The notes: a model not told the origin generated them from the letters alone. A DNA stretch of 30,809 bases from an uncultured Eubacteriales bacterium (GCA_900546385.1 URCT01000017.1:1-30809); one strand, 5' to 3'; positions 22,146-30,694 are shown, counted from the stretch's first letter. Numbers and translations: made by a program.

Positions 22146-22835
22146 ATGGGCTACAAAATTCTTATTGCAGATGATGATACAAATATCTGCGACCTTTTGA
22201 AGATTTATCTTGAAAACGAAGGCTACGAGACCGTGACCGCCTATGACGGTATCAAAGCACTCAGTGCCTTTAAGATTTATGAACCGGATCTTGTGCTTTT
22301 GGACATTATGATGCCGCGCAAGGATGGCTGGCAGGTATGCCGTGAGATTCGCGAAATGTCCTCCAAGCCGATCATCATGGTGACGGCCAAGGGCGAAGTG
22401 TTCGACAAGGTGCTCGGTCTGGAGCTGGGCGCGGACGACTTTATCACAAAGCCGTTCGACATGAAGGAAGTTTCGGCACGCGTCAAAGCCGTTCTTCGCC
22501 GCTATTCCGGTCACGATACCGACGACAGCGAAGTCATCAAGTTTGACAATCTCGAAATCAGCTTGCAGAAATACGAGCTGAAGCTTGCCGGCAAGCCGGT
22601 GGACATCCCCCCGAAGGAATTAGAACTTCTCTACTTCCTCACCTCCAACTACAACCGCGTCTTTACACGCGACCAACTGCTTGACAAGGTTTGGGGCTTT
22701 GATTACCTCGGCGACAGCCGTACCGTGGATGTACACGTAAAGCGTCTTCGTGAGAAGCTTGACGGTGTATCCGACAAGTGGACCATCAAAACGGTTTGGG
22801 GCGTCGGCTACAAATTTGAACTTTTGCAGCAGTAA
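22146..22835 (+). CDS. OmpR/PhoB-type response regulator, orphan
   Basis: A 229-residue two-domain transcription factor. The receiver (1-120) has the acidic pocket D9/D10, phospho-acceptor D53 ('LLDIMMP'), T80 and K102 ('TKPFD'), all intact. The C-terminal winged helix (about 130-226) shows 'PPKELELLYFLTSNYNRVFT', 'QLLDKVWGFDYLGDSRTVDV' and 'HVKRLREKLDG', typical of OmpR/PhoB DNA-binding domains. CGGAGG precedes the ATG. No histidine kinase is encoded on either side, so its partner is elsewhere. A TATAAT at 22086-22091 suggests its own promoter but the -35 is poor. A terminator follows at 22863. Confidence 0.93.
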   Translation: MGYKILIADDDTNICDLLKIYLENEGYETVTAYDGIKALSAFKIYEPDLVLLDIMMPRKDGWQVCREIREMSSKPIIMVTAKGEVFDKVLGLELGADDFITKPFDMKEVSARVKAVLRRYSGHDTDDSEVIKFDNLEISLQKYELKLAGKPVDIPPKELELLYFLTSNYNRVFTRDQLLDKVWGFDYLGDSRTVDVHVKRLREKLDGVSDKWTIKTVWGVGYKFELLQQ

Positions 22836-22862
22836 ATCACTGTTGTTAAACAAACGACAAAA

Positions 22863-22893
22863 GCGTCGTCACCGATGTGTGACGGCGTTTTTT
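22863..22893 (+). terminator. Terminator of the response regulator gene
   Basis: GCGTCGTCAC pairs with GTGACGGCG (one G-T pair) and is followed by TTTTTTG. Confidence 0.75.
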
Positions 22894-22913
22894 GCAAAAT
22901 ACGGCATTTTGCC

Positions 22914-22942
22914 TTGACTTTTTTGCTTCAATCGGGTACAAT
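22914..22942 (+). promoter_or_regulatory. Promoter of the ruvAB operon
   Basis: TTGACT (22914-22919), a 17-base spacer and TACAAT (22937-22942), 68 bases before the ruvA start. No LexA-type box was recognised beside it. Confidence 0.7.
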
Positions 22943-23010
22943 GATAGTATTATGGGAGACGTATAGCCCGTTTTGTATAATTTTTGCAGCAAACAGCAAG
23001 GACGGTTGGT

Positions 23011-23634
23011 ATGTACTATTATTTGAACGGAACATTGGCAGTTTTGGAACCGGATCGCGCGGTCATCGACTGCGGCGGCGTGGGATATCTTGTTTCGATC
23101 ACGCGCAAGACCTATGACAGCCTTGCCGCCGGCGGCGCGTTTACGGCGTCGGGCAACACGGTCGGCAAAAATGCCAAGCTGTTCACACACTATGTGGTGC
23201 GCGAGGATGCCGCCGAGCTCTATGGCTTCTATTCGGAACGCGAGCGCGACCTCTTCAAGCTGCTCCTCGGCGTTTCCGGAGTCGGTCCTAAAGCCGCGCT
23301 TGCCGTTCTATCGGTGCTTTCGCCGGACGATTTTATCGCGGCGGTTGCTTCGCAGGACGCGCGTGCCATTTCCGCCGCCCAAGGCGTGGGACTCAAATCC
23401 GCCCAAAAGATGATTTTAGAGCTTAAAGACAAGCTCACCGCATGGGGCACGTCCGAAGACCTACCGCAAGGAATCGCCGAAACGCCGCATGCCGGAAACG
23501 ATATGTTCAAAGAAGCGGTCAACGCACTTGTGGTTCTCGGCTATTCCCGTCAGGAGGCCGTGACCGCCATCCGCAAGGCAAGCGGTGCAACACTGGAGGA
23601 ACTCATTCGTTCGGCACTCACAAAGCTGATGTAA
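23011..23634 (+). CDS. ruvA: Holliday junction branch migration protein RuvA
   Basis: 207 residues from ATG 23011 (AAGGA upstream). RuvA tetramers hold the four-way junction and load the RuvB motor during recombinational repair. Domain I is an OB fold (about 1-65, 'MYYYLNGTLAVLEPDRAVID'). Domain II has the two helix-hairpin-helix motifs 'GVSGVGPKAA' (87-96) and 'GVGLKSAQKM' (125-134) that contact DNA. Domain III (about 160-207, 'MFKEAVNALVVLGYSRQEAV') binds RuvB. Length is normal. First gene of an operon with ruvB 21 bases downstream. Confidence 0.96.
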   Translation: MYYYLNGTLAVLEPDRAVIDCGGVGYLVSITRKTYDSLAAGGAFTASGNTVGKNAKLFTHYVVREDAAELYGFYSERERDLFKLLLGVSGVGPKAALAVLSVLSPDDFIAAVASQDARAISAAQGVGLKSAQKMILELKDKLTAWGTSEDLPQGIAETPHAGNDMFKEAVNALVVLGYSRQEAVTAIRKASGATLEELIRSALTKLM

Positions 23635-23655
23635 TGCATAAAATAGGAAGAAAAA

Positions 23656-24780
23656 ATGATAAAAAGCAACAGAGACAAAAATTACGAGGAAGAGGAATTC
23701 GACTTTGAAAGCCGCATTGTTTCCTCTTCGGAAACGCCCGAGGACTACGAAGCCGAGCTTTCTCTTCGTCCGAAGACCTTAAAGGATTATGTCGGGCAGA
23801 AGAAAATCAAGGAAAAACTGTCCATTTCCCTGCAGGCAGCCAAAATGCGCGGCGAAGCACTCGACCACATTCTGCTGCATGGGCCGCCCGGACTCGGCAA
23901 GACCACCCTTTCGACCATCATTGCCGCCGAAATGGGCGTAGACATTCGTATCACATCGGGACCGGCTATCGAAAAGCCCGGTGTGCTTGCGGCGCTTCTT
24001 ACCAACTTAAAGCCGATGGACATTCTGTTTATCGACGAAATTCACCGTCTGCCGCGGCAGGTCGAGGAAATTCTATATCCGGCTATGGAGGATTACAACC
24101 TCGATATCATCACCGGAAAAGGCCCGTCCGCGCGGAGCATCCGTCTGCCGCTGCCGCCGTTTACGCTTGTGGGAGCGACCACGCGTGCCGGTCAGCTTTC
24201 CTCGCCGCTTCGCGACCGTTTCGGCAATCTTTACCGGCTCGAATTATACACGCCGGAGGAATTATGCGACATTGTCTGCCGCAGTGCCGATATTTTAGGC
24301 GTGACAGCACATCCGGACGGTGCTTACGAAATCGCCCGGCGTTCGCGCGGCACGCCGCGTATCGCTAACCGTATGTTAAAGCGTGTGCGCGATTATGCGC
24401 AAGTCAAGGCCGACGGCGTGATCACCAAGCAAGTGGCGTCTGATGCGTTAAATATGCTCGAAGTGGACGAGTTGGGGCTTGACATGACCGACCGCCGGAT
24501 GCTCTCGGCCATCATCGAATTTTTCGACGGCGGCCCGGTAGGGCTTGAAACACTCGCCTCCACCATCGGCGAAGAAGCCGTGACGCTTGAGGATGTCTAC
24601 GAGCCGTATTTATTGCAGCTCGGCTTTCTCAACCGCACGCCGCGCGGCCGATGCGCCACACGCGGTGCATATGAGCATCTCGGCTTTGCCTATCCCGAAC
24701 GGAATGACTTAAAAGCCGCCGCCAAGGCCGAAAAAGCACAGAATGCCACGCTGTTTGACAGCGACGACAGTAAGGAATAA
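23656..24780 (+). CDS. ruvB: Holliday junction branch migration helicase RuvB
   Basis: A 374-residue AAA+ ATPase that pulls DNA arms through the RuvA-bound junction. Walker A is 'GPPGLGKTT' (76-84), Walker B 'DEIH' (127-130), sensor 1 'GATTRAG' (173-179), and the arginine finger lies in the 'SPLRDRFG' block. The C-terminal winged helix ends 'LQLGFLNRTPRGRCATRGAY'. The N-terminal 35 residues are acidic and a little longer than in many homologues. The last 25 residues are an Ala/Lys-rich tail. Nine bases separate it from rbgA. Confidence 0.97.
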   Translation: MIKSNRDKNYEEEEFDFESRIVSSSETPEDYEAELSLRPKTLKDYVGQKKIKEKLSISLQAAKMRGEALDHILLHGPPGLGKTTLSTIIAAEMGVDIRITSGPAIEKPGVLAALLTNLKPMDILFIDEIHRLPRQVEEILYPAMEDYNLDIITGKGPSARSIRLPLPPFTLVGATTRAGQLSSPLRDRFGNLYRLELYTPEELCDIVCRSADILGVTAHPDGAYEIARRSRGTPRIANRMLKRVRDYAQVKADGVITKQVASDALNMLEVDELGLDMTDRRMLSAIIEFFDGGPVGLETLASTIGEEAVTLEDVYEPYLLQLGFLNRTPRGRCATRGAYEHLGFAYPERNDLKAAAKAEKAQNATLFDSDDSKE

Positions 24781-24789
24781 CAAACGATC

Positions 24790-25908
24790 ATGACACAAAA
24801 CAAAAAGCCGGGCAAAGCCGGCAATAAAAACGCAAAAGGCGCAAAAAACTACGGTGCGCGTCCCTTTGCCAAGCCGAACGGCGCAAAAAACGATAAAAGC
24901 GCGCCGAACGGCACCAAGCCGTATCACAAGCGGCCGCGCGTCATTACAGACAGTGCGACCGGTGCGGCTCTTGATGTGGACAAACGTCCGAAAAAGGCCA
25001 AAAACAAGGATTCCGAGCGCAAAGCGGCCACCGGAAGTGAGCTTGCGCGCGCCATTCAATGGTTTCCGGGACACATGACCAAGGCGATCCGTGAAATCGG
25101 CGAAAGTCTCGCCATGGTAGACATTGCCATCGAGCTTTGCGACGCGCGTATCCCGGTTTCCAGCCGCAATCCGAATATTGAAAAGATTCTCGGCGGCAAG
25201 CCGTATATTACGCTCATGAACAAATCCTCGCTTGCCGATCCGAACGCCATCGCACGCTGGAAAGAATACTTTGCCGCGCAGGGCAAGACGGTCATCTTTA
25301 CCGATTGTGTGACCGGAACGGGCATTTGTGAGATACTTCCGGCTATCCGCGAAGCCTTAAAAGAAAAGCTCGCCGCTTACGAACGGCGCGGTATGCGCCG
25401 TCTGCCGCGCGCCATGATTTTAGGTGTGACAAATTCCGGAAAATCCACGCTTATCAATAAATTATACGGTTCGCGCAAAGCCAAGGCGCAGGATAAAGCC
25501 GGCGTTACGCGTTCCCAACAGTGGGTCACGGTGGAGGGCAGCATTGACCTGCTCGACACGCCCGGTATTTTATGGCCGAAGTTTGACGACGAAACGGTCG
25601 GGCTTCATTTGGCTTACACGGGTGCTATCCGCGACGAAATTTTGGATACCGAAGAGATCGCGGTGCTTTTGTGTAAGGAATTGTTTGAAAAATACCCGAA
25701 TCTGATGATGCAGCGGTTCAAGCTGTCTGCCGACGATGTGAACGACCGGCAGCCATTCGAGATTTTTGAAGCCATCGGCCGCGCCCGTTCGCTTCTCATT
25801 TCGGGCGGTGAGGTGGACACACTGCGCACGGCACGTATGCTCATCGATGAATTCCGAGACGGCAAAATCGGGCGCATCACGCTCGAATGGCCGGAAAAAA
25901 ACAAATAA
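24790..25908 (+). CDS. rbgA: RbgA/YlqF-type ribosome biogenesis GTPase with basic extension
   Basis: A 372-residue circularly permuted GTPase that acts late in 50S subunit assembly. 'IQWFPGHMTKA' (89-99), normally the very N-terminus, begins only at residue 89. Before it is an 88-residue Lys/Asn/Gly-rich extension that may bind RNA. Motif order is G4-G5-G1-G2-G3: 'NKSS' (144-147), 'GVTNSGKST' (212-220), Thr240 in 'AGVTRSQQW', 'DTPG' (256-259). The usual G4 is NKxD; here the Asp that selects guanine is Ser, which is odd in an otherwise intact enzyme. 'DDETVGLHLAYTGAIRDEIL' and the C-terminal helical domain follow. A GTAAGGA site, overlapping the ruvB stop, supports the long start. A related GTPase subtype cannot be excluded. 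Confidence 0.9.
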   Translation: MTQNKKPGKAGNKNAKGAKNYGARPFAKPNGAKNDKSAPNGTKPYHKRPRVITDSATGAALDVDKRPKKAKNKDSERKAATGSELARAIQWFPGHMTKAIREIGESLAMVDIAIELCDARIPVSSRNPNIEKILGGKPYITLMNKSSLADPNAIARWKEYFAAQGKTVIFTDCVTGTGICEILPAIREALKEKLAAYERRGMRRLPRAMILGVTNSGKSTLINKLYGSRKAKAQDKAGVTRSQQWVTVEGSIDLLDTPGILWPKFDDETVGLHLAYTGAIRDEILDTEEIAVLLCKELFEKYPNLMMQRFKLSADDVNDRQPFEIFEAIGRARSLLISGGEVDTLRTARMLIDEFRDGKIGRITLEWPEKNK

Positions 25909-25936
25909 CGTTCCAAAAAAGAAAGGACGCTTGCAT

Positions 25937-27400
25937 ATGAAACTCTACTCTTTTCCCGAAAATTATGAAAAAGTCTCCGACGCATTTTCGGTTGTGACCG
26001 AAAACGGCGAAAAAATCGGCGTGTACGGCTGCGACGTATCGGCGTTTCCGCTCAATCAGGTTTGGCCGGGCTACCAACGCCCGTTTGAACAGACTGAACC
26101 GACCTCTTTTGCCATGTTCGGCTCGGACGGCGAAGCGACGCTTGTCATTACGCCCAAAGAGTCGTTTGAAAGCGTGACGGTTCGTCCGCTCGACAAGAAA
26201 ATCAAGCCGGAAATACATAGCGGCGCGGTCAAAGTCACCTTTCCGGGCGCCGGTCAGTATTCCGTCGAATTTGACGATATGCACCATGTGCTTACCGTTT
26301 TTATCGACCCGGAAAAGGATTTCGGCATCGATGAGAACGACGAAAACGTGCTGTATTTTTCGTCCGGTGTGCATTATTCCGAAGAAATTACGGAGCTTTG
26401 CGACAACGAAACGGTCTATTTTGCACCGGGTGCGGTCGTTTACGGCGGCTTTTCCGCGTCGGAAAAGAAAAATATCCGCGTACTCGGCTACGGCATTTTG
26501 GATAATTCCAGCATTGAGCGCGGCAAAGGCTCGCCGATCGCGTTTTCGCACTGTGAAAACGTATGGGTGGAGGGCATTACGATCGTCAACTCCTCCTCAT
26601 GGTCGGCCCATTTTGCAGGCTGCACCAATGTGACTGTGGATAACATCAAGCTCATCGGTATGTGGCGTTACAATTCCGACGGCTGCGACTTCACCAACTG
26701 CACCAACGCTGTGCTGCGCAACAGCTATCTTCGCAACTACGACGACTGCATTGTCATCAAAGGTCTTGCCGGAAACACCACGCTTCCGGTGCGCAACGTC
26801 TATGCCGAAAACTGCGTGCTGTGGTGCGACTGGGGCCGCGCCATGGAGATCGGTGCGGAGACCTGCGCACCCACCATTTCGGATATCTGCTTTAAGAACA
26901 TCCATGTCATTCACGGCGATTCGGTCATGATGGACATTCAGCACGGCGACCATGCCGATGTATCGAATATCCGTTTTGAGGATATCTACACCGAATATAC
27001 CGCCAAAGCCATGGCCGGCAAATTGCAGACCGCGCGTGACGAGGTTTACGTCAATCCCAACGAAAAGCATATGCCGCTGTTGTTTACCATTCTCACCATC
27101 CACACCATGTGGTCGCATGACGATGTGACCGGCAACATTGCGGATGTCCGCTTCAAGAACATTTATGTCACCACCGAGGACGGCCGCATTCCGCCGTCCA
27201 ACATTGCGGCCGCCGCCGACAATACCGAAATCACCGATATTCTCTTTGAAAACGTCTTTGTCAACGGTGTCAAGCAAACCGACAAAAAAGCCCTCGGCAT
27301 CGATGTCGGAAGCACCTCCGACCTGCCCGAATCGCTCATCGTCGGCGACGGCGACGCTCCCAAAAAGGGCGGCGTTGTCAAAAACGTCGTCCTGCGTTAA
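25937..27400 (+). CDS. GH28-like right-handed beta-helix protein
   Basis: 487 residues from ATG 25937 (AAAGGA upstream). After a 130-residue N-terminal beta-sandwich-like part comes a parallel beta-helix of the polygalacturonase (GH28) type, with regular 'NVWVEGITIVNS', 'NVTVDNIKLIG' and 'NAVLRNSYLRN' rungs. Two catalytic blocks are kept: 'NSDGCD' (246-251, usual NTDG.D) and 'DDCIVIKG' (269-276). The third, usually GHG.SIGS, reads G300-R-A-MEIGAE, so the conserved His is Arg. No signal peptide, so it is probably cytoplasmic, acting on imported oligosaccharide if it is active. The altered motif may mean a different substrate or mechanism. It sits in the ruv operon, 28 bases after rbgA, an unexpected place for a sugar enzyme. 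Confidence 0.8.
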   Translation: MKLYSFPENYEKVSDAFSVVTENGEKIGVYGCDVSAFPLNQVWPGYQRPFEQTEPTSFAMFGSDGEATLVITPKESFESVTVRPLDKKIKPEIHSGAVKVTFPGAGQYSVEFDDMHHVLTVFIDPEKDFGIDENDENVLYFSSGVHYSEEITELCDNETVYFAPGAVVYGGFSASEKKNIRVLGYGILDNSSIERGKGSPIAFSHCENVWVEGITIVNSSSWSAHFAGCTNVTVDNIKLIGMWRYNSDGCDFTNCTNAVLRNSYLRNYDDCIVIKGLAGNTTLPVRNVYAENCVLWCDWGRAMEIGAETCAPTISDICFKNIHVIHGDSVMMDIQHGDHADVSNIRFEDIYTEYTAKAMAGKLQTARDEVYVNPNEKHMPLLFTILTIHTMWSHDDVTGNIADVRFKNIYVTTEDGRIPPSNIAAAADNTEITDILFENVFVNGVKQTDKKALGIDVGSTSDLPESLIVGDGDAPKKGGVVKNVVLR

Positions 27401-27405
27401 GCGTG

Positions 27406-28260
27406 ATGGCGATTTTCCTAAAAATCGTGCTTGCCGCGGCGGTTGTCTGTTTTGCCGCGGCGGTCGTCGGCACGCTCATGTCCCTGCGGCACGTGATACG
27501 GCAGTATACGATATCGACCGATAAAATGACCGCCGGAAACTTGCGTCTGATCCTCATTTCCGACCTGCACGCCATGCGGTACGGCAAAAAGCAAGAACAT
27601 TTACTTTCCGAAATTGCCGCATTAAAGCCGGATTTGCTGTTATTTGCCGGAGATGTGCTTGCCGAGGACAAAGACCGCGCACCGGCCTTGGAGCTTCTCG
27701 AAGCACTCGGGAAACGTTACCCTTGCTATTATGTGACGGGCAACCACGAATACCGCTCGGACAAGCCCGACGAGGTACGCGCAATTGTGCGTTCCTACGG
27801 CATTACGGTGTTATGCGGCACATCGGTGCTTTGCGACACCGCCTGCGGAAAAATCCGCATTGCCGGGATCGACGACCTGCAAGAAGCAGGCTTCGACGGT
27901 GCGCTTGCACAGGCCGAGACGGCACTAAAAGACGATGACGGCATTTTCACCGTGTTTTTGTGCCACCATCCCGAGCTTTCGGTGCGTTTCGCCAAAGAAT
28001 ACGGCAAAGCGTTCGATTTGGCTCTGTCCGGACACGCGCACGGCGGGCAATGGCGCATTCCGGGGCTTATCAACGGCGTTTTCGCACCGCATCAGGGCAT
28101 TTTCCCGAAATATGCCGGCGGTCTTTACGATTTGGGCGAAAGCCGAACGCTGGTGGTCGGCCGCGGCTTAGGCAAAAGCTTTCCGATTCCGCGCATCTTC
28201 AATCCGCCCGAGCTTGTGTGTATCGATGTGACCGCGTCCGGCGGCACGCATAATAAATAA
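27406..28260 (+). CDS. Membrane-anchored metallophosphoesterase (YkuE-like)
   Basis: 284 residues from ATG 27406; a GTG one codon upstream is also possible. The gene starts 5 bases after the previous stop, without a clear ribosome site, so it is probably translationally coupled. An N-terminal signal anchor (about 4-26) holds the enzyme outside or at the membrane. The calcineurin-type motifs are complete: 'ISDLHAMRYG', 'FAGDVL', 'TGNHEYRSD', 'CHHPE' and 'SGHAHGGQWRIPG'. Family members such as YkuE bind two metal ions and hydrolyse phosphoesters of unknown identity near the cell wall. Last gene of the ruvA operon, followed by a terminator. Confidence 0.9.
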   Translation: MAIFLKIVLAAAVVCFAAAVVGTLMSLRHVIRQYTISTDKMTAGNLRLILISDLHAMRYGKKQEHLLSEIAALKPDLLLFAGDVLAEDKDRAPALELLEALGKRYPCYYVTGNHEYRSDKPDEVRAIVRSYGITVLCGTSVLCDTACGKIRIAGIDDLQEAGFDGALAQAETALKDDDGIFTVFLCHHPELSVRFAKEYGKAFDLALSGHAHGGQWRIPGLINGVFAPHQGIFPKYAGGLYDLGESRTLVVGRGLGKSFPIPRIFNPPELVCIDVTASGGTHNK

Positions 28261-28266
28261 CAAACA

Positions 28267-28309
28267 ACCGGAGAGCTTTCGACTGAAATACTCTCCGGTA
28301 CAGCTTTTT
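28267..28309 (+). terminator. Terminator of the ruvAB-rbgA operon
   Basis: ACCGGAGAG pairs perfectly with CTCTCCGGT around a 15-base loop, and TTTTT follows after ACAGC. The gap before the T run makes it somewhat weaker than ideal. The DMT gene at 28335 may be partly reached by read-through. Confidence 0.65.
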
Positions 28310-28334
28310 ACTCTGCGAAAGGTCCTGCAAAGTC

Positions 28335-29279
28335 ATGAAAAACAAACCGACTTCGATTTTCATTCTTCTTTTGACCGCTATCATCTGGGGCTTTGCCTTT
28401 GTGGCACAGGTTTCGGGCGGCGCGGCTCTCGGCACATTTTATTACAACGGCATTCGCTTTACGCTCGGCGCGGTATCACTCATTCCGGTGATTCTCATTT
28501 TTGAGCGCGGCGAAACGGGAAAGAGCAAAATCACCACGCTTGCCGGGATAGCGGCCGGTGTCATTCTGTTTATTGCCGCCAACCTCCAGCAATGGGGCGT
28601 CAACATCACCGGCAGTTCCGGGAAAGCCGGCTTTTTAACGGCTCTGTATACCGTGATCGTACCGATTTTTTCGGCGGTATTCTTGAAAAAGCGCACCAAC
28701 CGCAACACGTGGTTCGGCGCGGTGTTGGCACTCATCGGTTTGTTTCTCATTCTTTCGGGCAGTATGTCCTCGGGCGATACGCCGTTCTTTTCGGCAATGC
28801 TTCGCATCGCCTGCGGCGGAAAGACCTTCGGCGGTACACTGACAGTCGGCTTTGGCGATGTGGTGCTTCTGTTGTGTGCAGTGATGTTTGCGGTACATAT
28901 CGTCTTTATCGATCACTTTAACAGCTCGATTGCGCCGCTTCGCTTTTCCTGCACCCAGTTTTTCACGGTCGGCATTTTGAGCCTTGTCATTGCCCTTTTC
29001 ACCGAGACCATCTCGGCAAATGCGGTTCAGGCGGCGCTGCTTCCGATTCTTTACGGCGGTCTTATGTCCACCGGCGTTGCCTATACACTGCAAACCATCG
29101 GTCAGCGCGGTGCGCATCCCACCGTTTCAGCCATCATCCTTTCGACCGAATCCATGTTTGCCGCCATCGGCGGTGCGTTACTGCTTCATGAACGCATGAC
29201 GCTGAGCGGCTACATCGGCTGTGCGGTGGTGCTTTTCGGTATCATCGTTGCACAAATTCCGGTCGGGAAGCGTTCGTAA
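28335..29279 (+). CDS. EamA/DMT-superfamily transporter (third of three)
   Basis: A 314-residue membrane protein with ten hydrophobic segments in two EamA halves. 'LLTAIIWGFAFVAQVSGGAA' and 'YNGIRFTLGAVSLIPVILIF' at the N-terminus, then 'SSGKAGFLTALYTVIVPIFS' and later 'GVAYTLQTIGQRGAHPTVSA', are typical of the group close to B. subtilis/Clostridium YdcZ-YicL-like exporters. A short insert (about 155-175, 'FFSAMLRIACGGKTFGGTLT') separates the halves. AAAGG lies upstream of the ATG. It converges on the VanZ gene, with only 3 bases between the stops. Substrate unknown. Confidence 0.88.
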   Translation: MKNKPTSIFILLLTAIIWGFAFVAQVSGGAALGTFYYNGIRFTLGAVSLIPVILIFERGETGKSKITTLAGIAAGVILFIAANLQQWGVNITGSSGKAGFLTALYTVIVPIFSAVFLKKRTNRNTWFGAVLALIGLFLILSGSMSSGDTPFFSAMLRIACGGKTFGGTLTVGFGDVVLLLCAVMFAVHIVFIDHFNSSIAPLRFSCTQFFTVGILSLVIALFTETISANAVQAALLPILYGGLMSTGVAYTLQTIGQRGAHPTVSAIILSTESMFAAIGGALLLHERMTLSGYIGCAVVLFGIIVAQIPVGKRS

Positions 29280-29282
29280 AAA

Positions 29283-29960
29283 TCAGCCTTCATACAGCAG
29301 ACACGCCATCTGCAAGCCGTTAAACAACAAGAATTTTCCGAAAAAGGCGGCAAGCACCAAGACGCCGCTTTCGCACGGCAGGCACGGCGTTTTTCCGATA
29401 TCTTTCCGGAAAAGCCGCGAAAACAGCCGGTAAATCCCATAGCCGATAACCGCGCCGAGGGTGTTTAAGATCACATCGTCCACATCGGTGCTGCGATAGT
29501 TGAGAAGCTGGCTGCCTTCGATAAGTATCGAAAACAATGCGCCAGCAAGGGCGGTTTTCCACAGCTTCCGCTTGTCGCGAAACAGCGTCGGTGCAAGGAA
29601 GCCGAACGGCATGAGCATGATGACATTAAGTACATAGCCGACCTTCGAATATTCCGGATCGGAAAACGGGATCAGGTTAACGGTGGCAGTATCAATGGCA
29701 AGCCCGCCGGAACGAAGAAGATCGTACAGTGTGCCGCTGTCGGTTACATCCAAAACCATTGTAAGGTAGATGCCGAACAGCATCACGCCGATAAAACCAA
29801 ACCTTTCCGCGCGGCGGGACGGTGTTTGCAAGCACACGTCCGCGCCGCTTTTTTGTTTTCTTTGTGTGTGGTGCCGCAAGAGAAAGGCCGCAACGGCAAA
29901 CGGAACAAACGGACAGGCCAAGGTATACAGCTGAAAGAGAAAATCGCGTGTGTCATTCAT
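29283..29960 (-). CDS. VanZ family membrane protein
   Basis: A 225-residue protein with about five hydrophobic segments. The VanZ-like domain (about 55-205) is recognised by 'LIPFSDPEYSKVGYVLNVIM', 'LMPFGFLAPTLF', 'SILIEGSQLL.YRSTDVDDVI', 'LNTLGAVIGYGIYRLF', with its conserved Glu, Gln and the DVDD-NTLG block. VanZ confers low-level teicoplanin resistance in some enterococci; most chromosomal members have no known role. The start overlaps the stop of the PAP2 gene by four bases (ATGA), so it is translated after it. Confidence 0.88.
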   Translation of the reverse strand: MNDTRDFLFQLYTLACPFVPFAVAAFLLRHHTQRKQKSGADVCLQTPSRRAERFGFIGVMLFGIYLTMVLDVTDSGTLYDLLRSGGLAIDTATVNLIPFSDPEYSKVGYVLNVIMLMPFGFLAPTLFRDKRKLWKTALAGALFSILIEGSQLLNYRSTDVDDVILNTLGAVIGYGIYRLFSRLFRKDIGKTPCLPCESGVLVLAAFFGKFLLFNGLQMACLLYEG

Positions 29961-30634
29961 GTTCCGGACACCTCCTCCGCCGAATGCGTTTTTTTATAGA
30001 TGAACGGATAGACGATAAGGCAAAGGCAAAGGCCGGCAAGCACGTCTAACAAGGAATGCTGTTTGATAAACACGGTGGAAGCGCAAACAAGCACGCTTGA
30101 GACCGTGAAAAAGACGCGCCATGCGGCTGTTTGCAGTCTTTTGCAATGCCATGAAGCAAAGAGCACGGCAAACTGCCCGACCACATGAAGCGACGGGAAC
30201 ACGCCGGTGTTGGTATCGGAAGCATAGATGCCGATGACCAAGCGGTCGAAAAAGCCGGGGTTGGTAAAGACGGTCGGGCGCAAGTGTTGGATACTCGGGA
30301 ACGCGAAAAAGGTGATTAGACCGACCGAATAGGTTATGGCGACAAAGCTCATATAGTGCAAGAATTCCCGTTTTTCGAAAAAGTAGGTATAGGCCGCCAT
30401 GCCGCCGACGAAAACGAACCAAGCGATATACGGCACGACGAACACGCTGCAAAAGGGAATATAGCGGTCGAAGATAATTTCGATGGTATGATAGCTTTGG
30501 ATAAACCGGCCGCTTTCGGAAAGCTCAAACAAGACGAAAAACAGCGGAAAATACAAGAGAAACAAAAACGAATGGGCAGAGAAAAAGCGTTTCAAGCGGC
30601 CGGAAAGATGGGGAAATGTAAGTTCGCGGTTCAT
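29957..30634 (-). CDS. PAP2-superfamily lipid phosphatase
   Basis: A 225-residue integral membrane phosphatase with six hydrophobic segments. The catalytic motifs are 'FPSLH' (146-150) and 'STVFIKQHSLLDVLAG' (186-201), in which His193 is the nucleophile and Asp197 its partner; the first motif 'FPSIQHLRP' (112-120) is also visible. The layout fits the PAP2_3 (inositolphosphotransferase-like) branch. It probably dephosphorylates a lipid phosphate such as undecaprenyl or phosphatidylglycerol phosphate at the membrane surface; the substrate is inference. AGGAGG precedes the ATG. It is expressed with the overlapping VanZ gene. Confidence 0.9.
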   Translation of the reverse strand: MNRELTFPHLSGRLKRFFSAHSFLFLLYFPLFFVLFELSESGRFIQSYHTIEIIFDRYIPFCSVFVVPYIAWFVFVGGMAAYTYFFEKREFLHYMSFVAITYSVGLITFFAFPSIQHLRPTVFTNPGFFDRLVIGIYASDTNTGVFPSLHVVGQFAVLFASWHCKRLQTAAWRVFFTVSSVLVCASTVFIKQHSLLDVLAGLCLCLIVYPFIYKKTHSAEEVSGT

Positions 30635-30666
30635 TTGCGAATCCTCCTTTTTGTGATGACGGTTTT

Positions 30667-30694
30667 ATTGTAGCACACAAAAAAGGAAAAGCAA
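30667..30694 (-). promoter_or_regulatory. Promoter of the PAP2-VanZ pair
   Basis: On the minus strand TTGCTT (30694-30689), a 16-base spacer and TACAAT (30672-30667), 33 bases upstream of the PAP2 start codon. Confidence 0.5.

Noticed and set aside
25766..25936. Upstream in-frame extension of the GH28-like gene
   Set aside because: It lies wholly within rbgA in another frame; ATG 25937 has AAAGGA upstream.
11296..29279. Recent triplication of DMT transporter genes
   Set aside because: The three proteins (11296, 19760, 28335) differ throughout and share only the general EamA layout, so they are separate members of a large superfamily.
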